Numbered from the stretch's first letter, positions 44,930 through 53,927 are shown. The stretch: 61,149 bases of DNA from Bacteroidota bacterium (GCA_016124755.1 WGNA01000023.1:1-61149), one strand, 5' to 3'. Numbers and translations: made by a program. Notes: generated from the sequence alone by a model not told the origin.

Positions 44930-45964
44930 CTGCATTTATTATTCAAAATACGATTCAAACAGATTACCTGCTTCCTATTTTTAGTTGCAGGTATTCTGTT
45001 GTTTTCGGGTTGCCGGAAGGATAATCTCACGATTGATATCGCTCAAAAAGAGACGGTTGTTCTGCCCGAACATTTTCCGCCACCGTTTTATTCAAATGAT
45101 CTAAATGCATTTTCTGCCACACGAATTAATTTGGGCAAAATGCTCTTCTTTGATCCCGTATTATCGGTCGACAGCACAATTTCCTGCGGCAGTTGTCACA
45201 ACAAATTATTTGCCTATTCTGATCGGGGCAGTTCACTCAGCACGGGAATAAATCAGCAAATAGGAATTCGCAATTCACCTCCGATATTCAATGTATTATG
45301 GAATAAAAGTTTTATGTGGGACGGAGGTGTGAATCATCTCGAATTTATGCCGCTCGCTCCGATTGAAAACGAATTGGAAATGGGTGAAAAGATCAAACAC
45401 GTAATTGCAAAACTCAACCGGATTCCTGAATACCGAAATCAGTTTAAACAGGCATACGGAATTGATTCGATCACTGATAAATATTTTCTGTTTGCCATGG
45501 CGCAGTTTCTCGGTTCGCTCATTAGTGCAAATTCTGCATACGACAGTGTTCAGCTCGGACTAAAACCATTTTCGGTTACCGAACAATCCGGTTACGATTT
45601 ATACAAACAGAAATGTGCCACGTGTCATGCCGAACCCCTTTTTACGGATTACAGCTTTCGAAACAACGGATTGGCAAACACATCAGATTCGGGAAGAATG
45701 CGAATTACATTGCTGCCGGAAGACCGCAATAAGTTCAAAGTACCGTCACTGCGCAATCTGGATTATTCGTTTCCGTATATGCACGACGGTCGATTCAAAA
45801 CTTTGCCGGAAGTTCTGGATCATTATTCTGAAAATATAATTTCATCACCAACACTCGATCCCGAACTAAAACCAATGTATTTTTCCGAAACCGAAAAGGA
45901 GCAACTTCTGGCTTTTTTAAAAACTTTGAACGATCCGGGTTTTGCAGGGCGGTTGAATCCGTAA
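44930..45964 (+). CDS. mbnH: MbnH / cytochrome c peroxidase-like di-heme lipoprotein
   Basis: The frame, open from the mbnP stop, encodes a lipoprotein signal peptide (FLFLVAGILLFSGC) upstream of the first ordinary start codon (TTG 44999). I therefore place the start at CTG 44930, or another rare codon nearby; this is uncertain. Two heme c sites are present: CGSCH (about residues 86-90) and CATCH (about 229-233). LGKMLFFDPVLS, RNSPPIFNVLWNKSFMWDGG and FKVPSLRNLDYSFPYMHDG are typical of the MauG/peroxidase superfamily. It should work in the periplasm and modify or oxidise the neighbouring MbnP. Confidence 0.85.
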   Translation: MHLLFKIRFKQITCFLFLVAGILLFSGCRKDNLTIDIAQKETVVLPEHFPPPFYSNDLNAFSATRINLGKMLFFDPVLSVDSTISCGSCHNKLFAYSDRGSSLSTGINQQIGIRNSPPIFNVLWNKSFMWDGGVNHLEFMPLAPIENELEMGEKIKHVIAKLNRIPEYRNQFKQAYGIDSITDKYFLFAMAQFLGSLISANSAYDSVQLGLKPFSVTEQSGYDLYKQKCATCHAEPLFTDYSFRNNGLANTSDSGRMRITLLPEDRNKFKVPSLRNLDYSFPYMHDGRFKTLPEVLDHYSENIISSPTLDPELKPMYFSETEKEQLLAFLKTLNDPGFAGRLNP

Positions 45965-46027
45965 ACATCGTAGGCAATCCGATTTTAAACTATTATTGAA
46001 TTCGGTATTAATATCCATTACCCTTTC

Positions 46028-47017
46028 ATGAAAAACAACCTGATTTACATTTCACTTCTGTGTTTCATTTTCATTATATCGTGTAAGAAAGATCCGGAAT
46101 ACGAAGCGAGCAACGGTATCAATTACCGGCAGGAAATGCGGGATTTTGTTCAAAATATCAGCGCTCATGCAAAGAGTATTCATCCTGATTTCGCCATTGT
46201 TCCGCAAAACGGTGTTCAGCTTGTAAGCATTAATGATGATGAAGCAGGTTTACCCGACCAGAACTATCTGAATGCGATCGACGGCATCGGACAGGAAGAT
46301 CTGAATTACGGATACAAGAAAGACAATCAGGAAACTCCCCGAGCCGACAATACGTGGTTGCGATCATTTCTGGATTTGGCTAAAAATAACGGGAACCTGC
46401 AAATTTTGATAACCGATTATTGTTCTACTCCATCAAAAATGGATAATTCATATAATCTGAATCACAACAATCGGTATGTTTCATTTGCGGCAGATCACCG
46501 GGATTTGGATAATATTCCGGCATACCCATCAAGGGTTTATTCCGAAAATTCAGATTCCGTCGCTAATTTACTTCAGGCCAAAAACTTTTTGTATCTGATT
46601 AATCCCGACAACCAATTCAGCAGCAAAAAAGAATTTATCGATGCTGTTAAAAAAACAAATTACGACCTCATTATTATGGATTTGTTTTTCGATGGAAGTG
46701 CTTTTACCGCTTCACAAATAGAGGAACTCAAACGCAAGAGTAACGGCGCAAAGCGAATGGTGATTTGCTATATGAGTATCGGTGAAGCAGAAGATTACCG
46801 CTATTACTGGCAAAAAAACTGGAAAGTAGATTCACCTGAGTTCATTTATAAAAAGAATCCGGATTGGGCCGGAAATTTCGTCGTTGAGTACTGGAATCCG
46901 GAATGGCAAAAAATTATCTTCGGAAACAACAATTCCTATCTCAGCAAAATAATGGATGCGGGTTTCGATGGAGTTTATCTCGATGTAATTGATGCTTTTG
47001 AGCTATTTGAAAAGTAG
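46028..47017 (+). CDS. GH114-like (MJ1477/TM1410 type) TIM-barrel lipoprotein
   Basis: The protein has 329 residues. A lipoprotein signal ends FIFIISC. Hallmarks: MRDFVQNISAHAKSIHPDFA, NYDLIIMDLFFDGSAF, MVICYMSIGEAEDYRYYW, WAGNFVVEYWNPEWQKIIF and AGFDGVYLDVIDAFELF, all in the order of this putative endo-alpha-1,4-polygalactosaminidase family. Acidic residues in SIGEAED and YLDVID are the likely catalytic ones. It may cut a galactosamine-containing exopolysaccharide; the activity is known only for distant members. The gene follows mbnH by 63 bp but is functionally unrelated. Confidence 0.75.
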   Translation: MKNNLIYISLLCFIFIISCKKDPEYEASNGINYRQEMRDFVQNISAHAKSIHPDFAIVPQNGVQLVSINDDEAGLPDQNYLNAIDGIGQEDLNYGYKKDNQETPRADNTWLRSFLDLAKNNGNLQILITDYCSTPSKMDNSYNLNHNNRYVSFAADHRDLDNIPAYPSRVYSENSDSVANLLQAKNFLYLINPDNQFSSKKEFIDAVKKTNYDLIIMDLFFDGSAFTASQIEELKRKSNGAKRMVICYMSIGEAEDYRYYWQKNWKVDSPEFIYKKNPDWAGNFVVEYWNPEWQKIIFGNNNSYLSKIMDAGFDGVYLDVIDAFELFEK

Positions 47018-47092
47018 GATTGTGACAAAAAGTAATAAAGAGAGGTTGATGAGAAATGTATATTGGGGACACAATAATAAGTTAATTGAAAT

Positions 47093-47445
47093 ATGAAATG
47101 TTTTAATCATTATGAAAAGGATGCAATTGGCATCTGTAAGAACTGCAATAAATGACTTTGTTCGGACTGTGCAACTGAAGCAGATAACGGCATTGCATGT
47201 CTGGTTGTGTTGAAGAAGTTAATCTGTTGAATGTGTTAAATCAAAAAAATGTTGCGACTTATAAAACGGCATCATCCGGAATAATGACAAATGTTTTGAT
47301 ATATTTTTTTTCAGGAATAATTTTTATCGCTTTCGGGATCCTTTATGAACGATTTTTGATTCTGTTATTTCCTCTTGGCTTACTGTTTTTAGTGGGTGCA
47401 ATCTTGAGTTATAGATTTGCAAAGAAATTTAATTGGAAGAAATAA
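47093..47445 (+). pseudogene. Broken B-box/zinc-ribbon membrane protein gene (nonsense plus frameshift)
   Basis: ATG 47093 opens MKCFNHYEKDAIGICKNCNK and meets TGA at 47153-47155. Reading on in the same frame gives LCSDCATEADNGIAC, the second half of a Cys-pair zinc-binding module. Then a second frame (ATG 47197) continues GCVEEVNLLNVLNQKN and two transmembrane helices ending RFAKKFNWKK. Together they make one family-length protein (about 117 residues) with Cys pairs CKNC, CSDC and C..GC, broken by one stop and one frameshift near 47195. Either a decayed gene or two sequence errors explains this. Confidence 0.7.
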
Positions 47446-47630
47446 CATCTCCAATTCGAAATCACAATTAACGATGAACACAATCATAACAAGTTCAAAA
47501 CAAATTATCATTGGTCACTTAAACTGCATTGCTGATTATACTAACCAAACTCAATATATTTCAATACTGCTCAAAGGTTTCAATTGTTTTAATATATTCG
47601 AACTTATACCTTACTATATTACACCGCTGC

Positions 47631-48119
47631 ATGACAAAACCCAATCTCCTTTTTCAGTTTTCCGCGATAATGTCAGTAATTGTTGCCTGCAATTCCGGCA
47701 ATTCCGGAAGCACTTCTGTGGCGAAACCATACATTCCGGTTGACAAAGACTTGTATGCGGAAATCCTGCGAATGGATAAAGAATTCTTTGATGCTTACAA
47801 CACGTGTAATCTGGAAAAACAGGACTCGATTTATTCAGACAGCATAGAGTTTTTCCACGATCAGGGAGGTTTGCTTACTTCTAAAACCGAAATTATTGCC
47901 GGCACGAGTCGAAACATTTGCGGAAAAGTCACCCGCGAACTCGTGGAAAATAGTGTTGAGGTTTATCCGATTAAAAACTACGGCGCAGTTGAAACCGGAA
48001 TGCATATATTTCATAATTCACAGGATCCCGATTCTAAATCTGATCCTGTAAAGTTCGTCGTGGTCTGGCAACATAAAAACGGGAGATGGATTATTTCTAA
48101 GGTGATTAGTTTGCATTGA
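47631..48119 (+). CDS. NTF2-like (SnoaL/DUF4440 type) lipoprotein
   Basis: I start at ATG 47631 (162 residues), where a signal peptide ending SVIVAC begins; the frame stays open to 47529. The body has the cone-shaped NTF2 pattern: ILRMDKEFFDAYNTCNLEKQ, DSIEFFHDQGGLLTSK, KNYGAVETGMHIF and FVVVWQHKNGRWIISKVISLH. Such proteins bind small ligands or act as accessory domains. The gene is 11 bp upstream of the alpha/beta hydrolase and probably co-transcribed with it. Confidence 0.75.
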   Translation: MTKPNLLFQFSAIMSVIVACNSGNSGSTSVAKPYIPVDKDLYAEILRMDKEFFDAYNTCNLEKQDSIYSDSIEFFHDQGGLLTSKTEIIAGTSRNICGKVTRELVENSVEVYPIKNYGAVETGMHIFHNSQDPDSKSDPVKFVVVWQHKNGRWIISKVISLH

Positions 48120-48130
48120 AAAACGAATAA

Positions 48131-48892
48131 ATGATGTCCAAATTCCTGTTGCTCCTTTTTATCACCAGTATGCTCGTCAGCGGATGTTCGCATAAACCTA
48201 AAACACCTCCAATCTCTTCCGGTGGTTTTACATTGGATACGCTCACTTTAACAGATACGATGCGGAACCGGGAAATTCCGGTAGCGTATTTTATTCCCCA
48301 AACTGCTCATTCGGCAGTGGTAATTTTTAGTCATGGTTACGCGGCAAATCAGCCGGCAAGTTATTTGCATTATTCGTATCTGACCGAATTTCTGGCAGCT
48401 CACGGTTATTGGGTTGTGAGTATTCAGCACGAACTTCCCACCGATAGTTTGATTCCCTCCACCGGTATCCCGCAAATTGTTCGTCGACCTTTCTGGGATC
48501 GGGGAGCGGAAAATATCCGGTTTGTAATTCAGGAATTAGAAAAAACACATCCGGAAGCAGACTTACAAAACCTCACATTAATTGGTCATTCAAACGGTGC
48601 AGATATGACGGCCTTATTCGCTGAAAAATATCCGGATGTGGCGACCAAAATCATAACCTTAGACAATCGCAGAATGGCATTGCCCAGAACTCAAAAGCTG
48701 AAGGTGTATTCGTTGCGATCATGCGATCAGCCGGCAGATGATGGAGTGCTGCCAACGAAAGACGAACAGGAAAAATTCGGCATCACCATTATAAAACTTC
48801 CGGCGACCCTGCACAACGACATGGATGATCGCGGAACAGAAAAACAGAAAAAGGAGATTGCGGATTATGTGCTTAAATTTTTGAAAGAATAA
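48131..48892 (+). CDS. Alpha/beta hydrolase lipoprotein
   Basis: The protein has 253 residues. A lipoprotein signal peptide ends LVSGC. The nucleophile elbow GHSNG puts Ser at residue 154. The oxyanion-type HGYAANQPASY follows the first strand (AVVIFSHGY). The C-terminal His is probably in LPATLHNDMDDRG and the acid in the preceding region. It resembles periplasmic esterase or acyl hydrolases of the dienelactone-hydrolase-like group. The substrate is unknown. Confidence 0.8.
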   Translation: MMSKFLLLLFITSMLVSGCSHKPKTPPISSGGFTLDTLTLTDTMRNREIPVAYFIPQTAHSAVVIFSHGYAANQPASYLHYSYLTEFLAAHGYWVVSIQHELPTDSLIPSTGIPQIVRRPFWDRGAENIRFVIQELEKTHPEADLQNLTLIGHSNGADMTALFAEKYPDVATKIITLDNRRMALPRTQKLKVYSLRSCDQPADDGVLPTKDEQEKFGITIIKLPATLHNDMDDRGTEKQKKEIADYVLKFLKE

Positions 48893-49041
48893 AGTCTATT
48901 CGCAGTCCAAAAGATAGTAAAACTTAATGTTGCGGACTATGTTCGTTTTCGCTAAAATTGGTGGTTAAATAAAAGGGGAAAGTTAAACATAATAAGATTT
49001 AGTAATCAGACTCATGCTTCTATATATAAACATTAAAACGT

Positions 49042-50211
49042 ATGACATTTAAAACATTAAGAAGTTGGGCTATTGTGATTTTCATTGCAAGTACTTTGAT
49101 AATCGGGCTTATTATATGGACGCTGGTTCAACTATTTTCCAATCCCGAATTAAGCCAAACCACATCCATAGTTTTCTGGCTTACCGTTTTACTCTCGGCA
49201 GGTTTGGTTATTTATCTAACATTAGGCTTAATGATCACAATCAGACGAAAATTCACGATTGAAGATAATAAAGTTAAACTTTCCGGAACATTGCGAAACG
49301 GGGAATTATTAATATCTGAAATTAAAGGGTATAGAATCTCCGATAAAGGAATTGTAATTGAATCTAATAACCTACTTAAAAAATCTGTCAGGATCAGTAA
49401 CTACATTGAAAAGAAGGATGAAATAATTAAATATCTTTCTGCCTCTTATCCGGATTTGGATCAACAGAAAATACATGCAGAAAATACGGATATCCGGCAG
49501 AATGGCGATTTTGGTTCATCTGAGCAGCAAAGAATCGATAAACTCAAAAGTGCTCAAAAGGTCGCAAAGACACTAAACATCACCGCCATGATTGTTGCAA
49601 TTGGCACCTATTTTATTGCACCTTATCATGATAAGTATTCATCTCTTGCGTGTATCTTTATTCCATTGACAGCACTGTTTTTCATGAAGTATTACAAAGG
49701 ACTTATTCGCATCGATGAGCGAAAAGATACCGCTTACCCTACAATCTATGCGGCTCTATTTATACCCGGCGTCTTTCTGTTTTTAAAAAATTTCAGAGAT
49801 TTAAATGTATTAGACAAAACCAATGTCTGGATTCCTTCTACGATTACATCAATTGCTCTAATTGTCGCTTTATTAATGGGTAACAAAGAATTCATTTTTA
49901 ATTCCTGGAAAGAGTATGCAAAGGTTTTCGGATTTTATATATCAATGCTTCTTTATAGTTATGGAACTATTGCTTCTTTAAATTGCCTCTTCGACAAATC
50001 CGACGGTGAAACGTATGTCGCTAGTATTTATGAAATGGAAATCAGTACCGGTAAAAATTATATATACTTATCACCTTGGGGACCGCTTACCGAAATTAAC
50101 AAGATTTCAGTTTCTAAGGCAATGTACCAGAAACTGAATTCAAACGAACAAGTAAAAGTTCTTCTCATGAAAGGCAAGTTAGGTATTCCCTGGTATAAAA
50201 TTGCTGAATAG
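49042..50211 (+). CDS. Multi-pass membrane protein of unknown function
   Basis: The protein has 389 residues. Two N-terminal helices (SWAIVIFIASTLIIGLIIWT, IVFWLTVLLSAGLVIYLTLG) precede a PH-like beta domain (FTIEDNKVKLSGTLRNGELL ... KGYRISDKGIVIES). Five further helices at about 178-330 follow, then a small soluble tail. The layout resembles membrane proteins with bacterial PH domains, but I recognise no named family. It appears monocistronic. Confidence 0.6.
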   Translation: MTFKTLRSWAIVIFIASTLIIGLIIWTLVQLFSNPELSQTTSIVFWLTVLLSAGLVIYLTLGLMITIRRKFTIEDNKVKLSGTLRNGELLISEIKGYRISDKGIVIESNNLLKKSVRISNYIEKKDEIIKYLSASYPDLDQQKIHAENTDIRQNGDFGSSEQQRIDKLKSAQKVAKTLNITAMIVAIGTYFIAPYHDKYSSLACIFIPLTALFFMKYYKGLIRIDERKDTAYPTIYAALFIPGVFLFLKNFRDLNVLDKTNVWIPSTITSIALIVALLMGNKEFIFNSWKEYAKVFGFYISMLLYSYGTIASLNCLFDKSDGETYVASIYEMEISTGKNYIYLSPWGPLTEINKISVSKAMYQKLNSNEQVKVLLMKGKLGIPWYKIAE

Positions 50212-50265
50212 AGTTGTTGCATCAATCAACCTTTTTCCTAAAATTGACGTGCATTAAAACCCATA

Positions 50266-50844
50266 ATGAAAAAAATTATCTCCTTCATGCATATCTCGCT
50301 CGACGGCTTTGTTGCGGGACCAAACGGCGAAATGGACTGGATAAATGTGGATCCGGAAATATTCGAGCACGTTGAAAAACGCATCAGCCAAACCGATACA
50401 GCGCTGTATGGCCGGGTTACATTTCAGATGATGGAGAGTTATTGGCCGACCGCTGCTGACAAACCGGATGCGACCACACACGACAGAAATCATTCGATAT
50501 GGTATGCCGGAGCCAAAAAGATTGTGTTGTCCAATACGCTACGTGCCGAGGATTTTGATAATACTAAAATTATCCGTCAGAATCTGGTGGAGAGCATTAA
50601 TTCCATAAAACAATCCAATGCTGATGAAAGCGATGAAATCTTACTTTTCGGAAGTCCGACAGCAACACATGCCTTGATTCAAAATAATTTGATCGACGGT
50701 TACTGGTTGTTCGTTAATCCAGTTTTGCTCGGAAAAGGAATTTCTCTTTTCACGAGCCTAAATAATAGAATAAAACTAAAACGCAGTCCGGAAACGCATC
50801 AATTTACCAATGGTGTAATTGAATTGAACTATCTGGTGGAATAA
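50266..50844 (+). CDS. Dihydrofolate reductase family protein (RibD C-terminal type)
   Basis: The protein has 192 residues. Signatures of the RibD-C/YyaP group: ISFMHISLDGFVAGPNGEMD, TALYGRVTFQMMESYWP, KKIVLSNTL, EILLFGSPTATHALIQNNLI, and WLFVNPVLLGKGISLF. These are NADPH-binding reductase folds without proven DHFR activity. The gene is alone and converges with a lipoprotein gene 15 bp away. Confidence 0.85.
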   Translation: MKKIISFMHISLDGFVAGPNGEMDWINVDPEIFEHVEKRISQTDTALYGRVTFQMMESYWPTAADKPDATTHDRNHSIWYAGAKKIVLSNTLRAEDFDNTKIIRQNLVESINSIKQSNADESDEILLFGSPTATHALIQNNLIDGYWLFVNPVLLGKGISLFTSLNNRIKLKRSPETHQFTNGVIELNYLVE

Positions 50845-50859
50845 AAAACCGAATGCTAA

Positions 50860-51414
50860 TTATTCAGTATCGCGGAAAGGAAGTGTAAAAGATCCGTCCA
50901 CTTCAACCACGGAATCGGCAGACAAATCTTTATATAACGCCAATAATTTTCCATTGAAAGTTCCGCTCATTAATTTGTTGTCGGTGTCGATTTCGGTAAC
51001 GGTAACATTCAGATTTCCTCCGCTTATGGTGCTTTGATACGTCATAGTTCCGTACTGAACCATCATAGTGGCGGCATCATTCTCGGCATCACCCGCACCG
51101 GTATAAGTTCCTTTTTCAGTTCCGTTTAAGAGAAGTTGCGCATATACTTTGGCAACTGTGTCTTCGCCGGAAATAAGCGTTTCCTTGGCAGCTTTATTCC
51201 GTTCTATCGTATCTTTCTTTTGCATTTCAACATTTTGTTGAGACTTATTTATTTCATAATTGGTTTTTTGCATAATCATATTCATTGTTACTGCTTTTCT
51301 GGCCTGTTCCGCATGGTCATCACCACAGGAACTAAAGACGAAAACAAGCGTCAAAAAGGGGATAATCCAAAAATTATTGAATGGAAGAAAATTAAAAGAA
51401 TGATACTTTTTCAT
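50860..51414 (-). CDS. Lipoprotein of unknown function
   Basis: The protein has 184 residues. A lipoprotein signal peptide ends LVFVFSSC. A charged helical segment (QKTNYEINKSQQNVEMQKK) follows, then a C-terminal beta domain with GTYTGAGDAENDAA and KLMSGTFNGKLLALY, a small calycin-like or DUF6252-like pattern. No clear function. It is convergent with the DHFR-family gene. Confidence 0.6.
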   Translation of the reverse strand: MKKYHSFNFLPFNNFWIIPFLTLVFVFSSCGDDHAEQARKAVTMNMIMQKTNYEINKSQQNVEMQKKDTIERNKAAKETLISGEDTVAKVYAQLLLNGTEKGTYTGAGDAENDAATMMVQYGTMTYQSTISGGNLNVTVTEIDTDNKLMSGTFNGKLLALYKDLSADSVVEVDGSFTLPFRDTE

Positions 51415-51596
51415 AAGGTGGCTTTTGATGTGATAAAAACGAAAATACCCGAAAAGTTAATTGCGAATCGTTGGGATTATGGAAAAAGAATAATTGGATT
51501 GAAAATCAATGAGATAATTTTACTGCAGGTCTAACATAGGCCGCAAATTCAAATTGAATGGATACTTTATTGAAGCGTAAAGTGTAATATTGATAT

Positions 51597-52184
51597 GTGA
51601 TTAGACTGGTTTTAAAACTCATATCAACAAATGCAATATGGAAGACATTCGTGGCTATTCTGATAATTCTTACTTGCCCAAGGAATACATTTTCCCAAAA
51701 ATCCTATTATAATCACACCTACCAAAGACCTTTAAACAGCGTACCTTCTAATTACTCAATTGATATTTCTGACTCTATTTTGGGGGCATCCGGGAAATCA
51801 TTTTTACATTTCTATTTAAAAGATAGTAAAGGCAGGCACATTCAATACGCGGAGGTCCATGTTTGGAGTTTGTCAGCAGATTCTTTACTATACAGTGATT
51901 CCACGGGAACGGCAAAAATGATTTTATCCAAGGGATATTACTCCATTACTATTGAATCAATACAATACGAAGATATAAAAATAGATAGTTTGCTTGTTAC
52001 GGAAAATTCCAGCACCGCTGTACATGCTTCCTTAGGTAATTCAAATCTCCTGGCAATTGCTATCATCCATAGCAAGAGAGCTTTAACCGAGGCGGAAATA
52101 GCAAGCATAATTTATGATCTGAGTACTGAACAGGAGAATGAATTAATTTTAAATAAAACCTGTTTTATAACGTGGGAAGCATGA
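51597..52184 (+). CDS. Secreted protein with carboxypeptidase-regulatory-like domain
   Basis: The protein has 195 residues from GTG 51597 with a signal peptide ending TFSQ. Residues about 70-140 resemble a CarboxypepD_reg-like beta-sandwich (FLHFYLKDSKGRHIQYAEVH, YSDSTGTAKMILSKGYYSIT), as found at the front of TonB-dependent receptors. Here no receptor follows. It may be a stand-alone domain or a relic. Confidence in the fold is moderate, in function low. Confidence 0.5.
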   Translation: MIRLVLKLISTNAIWKTFVAILIILTCPRNTFSQKSYYNHTYQRPLNSVPSNYSIDISDSILGASGKSFLHFYLKDSKGRHIQYAEVHVWSLSADSLLYSDSTGTAKMILSKGYYSITIESIQYEDIKIDSLLVTENSSTAVHASLGNSNLLAIAIIHSKRALTEAEIASIIYDLSTEQENELILNKTCFITWEA

Positions 52185-52203
52185 TTAATATAATATTGCT
52201 ACT

Positions 52204-52345
52204 CCGTTTGAAACACCAAGATTATTACTTGATTCTGGATCGATGTATAATTTCATTTTTCACTTTTTTCTTGACAAAAGGTAGGCAAAAAAAAGTCGGA
52301 AAGAAAGCTAGTCAAGGGCCCTTGCTCACTTGTTGAAAATTTGGT
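52204..52345. repeat. Composite dispersed repeat (copy B)
   Basis: About 140 bp resembling 33105-33250: CCGTTTGAAACACCA, GGATCGATGTATAA, CACTTTTTTCTTGACAAAA and AAGTCGGAAAGAAAGCTA, then TCACTTGTTGAAAAT. Same orientation in both copies. The inverted elements TTTTTTCTTGA and its partner may let it act as a terminator. Confidence 0.7.
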
Positions 52346-52417
52346 GTAATGTAGCGGAGGAAAATTTGATTAATTAATTCATCTTTAAACAGCACGATAT
52401 CTTATATTTTTGGAGTA

Positions 52418-52945
52418 ATGCCAGGCAGGTTTCAATACTTTTTGTTGCTTTCAATTGTATTATCAAGCTGTGATCATAAGTCAAAAAAGCAACTTCCGTT
52501 ATTGCCGAAAACAAATCTTTCAGACAGTATGTACTGCGGTAGTTGGCAAGTTACGAGTTCGTTTTTTTCATCGATACTTACTTTGCATGATGATCACACC
52601 TATAAGTTTGAAATAGGTCAATGCACGTGGAATGGTTGGTCAACTGGAAAATGGGGTATCACAAACGACAATATCTCCCTTTTAAGTGACGCTCCGGACT
52701 CGTGTATTTGTAAGTTGAATTATGGCAATTGGTGTGAAGTAGTTGACCCGGAAATAACGGACACCGCGAGGATGTCGTTTAAAAGTGTGAACGATTGCGT
52801 TACAAATCTGCAATCCTGTTTTATTCTCTTTGATAATGTCACTTTTTCTATGCGGAATGATACTCTTAAATTAGATCCAGACATTCTCGTACCCTGTTCA
52901 AGTGAAGATTTACATTTCATAAGATCAGCCCGACCAAATTTTTAG
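52418..52945 (+). CDS. Lipoprotein of unknown function
   Basis: The protein has 175 residues with a lipoprotein signal peptide ending LSIVLSSC. The body is lipocalin-like: MYCGSWQVTSSFFSSILTLH, YKFEIGQCTWNGWSTGKWGI and NDTLKLDPDI, with about eight Cys. The 'WSTGKW' and 'LTLHDDHTY' words are typical of small calycin lipoproteins in Bacteroidota. No known role. It is the first of three short co-oriented genes. Confidence 0.6.
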   Translation: MPGRFQYFLLLSIVLSSCDHKSKKQLPLLPKTNLSDSMYCGSWQVTSSFFSSILTLHDDHTYKFEIGQCTWNGWSTGKWGITNDNISLLSDAPDSCICKLNYGNWCEVVDPEITDTARMSFKSVNDCVTNLQSCFILFDNVTFSMRNDTLKLDPDILVPCSSEDLHFIRSARPNF

Positions 52946-52988
52946 TTAAGAACAATTTAATTTTTCCATTAAATTTCTTGCCCGAATC

Positions 52989-53264
52989 ATGAATATGAAA
53001 ATCTGGAAAATTATATTGGGTCTCTTACTTCTCTATGGCGGAGGTGAAGAATATGGTAGTGCAAGCCGACAACTTAACACCTTTCTTGACCCCAAAATGT
53101 TGCTTTTGGGGTTGATATTTTTTGCTTTGGGCGCATGGCTGATTGCTGCAGGTTTTTCAAAAACCGGTTTTAAATTGAAATCAATGCACACACTGAAATT
53201 TACGGCTCTTTCACTGGTTGCCTTTCTATTATTTGCGTTGAAAGGATTTTTTAGCGCACAGTAA
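52989..53264 (+). CDS. Small two-helix membrane protein
   Basis: The protein has 91 residues and three hydrophobic stretches (IWKIILGLLLLYGGG, MLLLGLIFFALGAWLIAAGF, LKFTALSLVAFLLFALKGFF). It sits 43 bp after one lipoprotein gene and 16 bp before the next, so co-transcription is likely. No family recognised. Confidence 0.55.
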   Translation: MNMKIWKIILGLLLLYGGGEEYGSASRQLNTFLDPKMLLLGLIFFALGAWLIAAGFSKTGFKLKSMHTLKFTALSLVAFLLFALKGFFSAQ

Positions 53265-53280
53265 ATAGTAATACATCAGC

Positions 53281-53745
53281 ATGTCATTAAGAGTTTTGGT
53301 CGTAGTAATTGCACTTAATGCGTTTTCATGTTCAAATCATCAAAACCAACAAGCGACTGAAAATCAACCCGCTTTCCCGGATAAAAATTTCTTCATCAAT
53401 AAAACCTTCGTTCATGGAGCAAACCATAATCTTACCGATTCGTGCACTTTTTATTTTGAATGCGATTGCTGTTTTGAATATTTAGAATTCAAACGGGATT
53501 CCGTTGTTCAGACAGCCTTTTGTGTTGAAAGAACAACGTATTCATCCGGAAGCTGGGAGATAGTTGATTCCATATTAAAAATTCATTTCAGCGGAAAAGT
53601 TCTCACAATGGAAGATGATGACTACACGGATGAAGTTCATATCGTTGAAGACACACTGATCGCTCCATGGACAGTAGAATATAACTCTAAAAGATGTCGG
53701 GATCACTGGATATTTACGAATGCCTCAAACAGCATGATTGAGTGA
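53281..53745 (+). CDS. Lipoprotein of unknown function, Cys-rich
   Basis: The protein has 154 residues with a lipoprotein signal ending LNAFSC. The body is calycin-like with SCTFYFECDCCFEYLEF, SSGSWEIVDSILKIHFSG and WTVEYNSKRCRDHWIF. Five Cys beside the lipid Cys may form disulfides or bind metal. The layout echoes the lipoprotein at 52418, which may mean a shared origin. Confidence 0.55.
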   Translation: MSLRVLVVVIALNAFSCSNHQNQQATENQPAFPDKNFFINKTFVHGANHNLTDSCTFYFECDCCFEYLEFKRDSVVQTAFCVERTTYSSGSWEIVDSILKIHFSGKVLTMEDDDYTDEVHIVEDTLIAPWTVEYNSKRCRDHWIFTNASNSMIE

Positions 53746-53927
53746 AAGTCTAATTGTTTTGATGCGATTGCGTTTGTCGAAATTTGGCGTTTTCTGATGG
53801 GTGTGTCAAACAAATATTTGAAAGGGTGGACTAAAAAATACAGCCGGTTGAACATGGAATATCCAACCACTTTTTTGTCTTAAAAAAATCAATTCAAAAA
53901 GTCCGTTGCTCAACCTATTTTTGGAAT

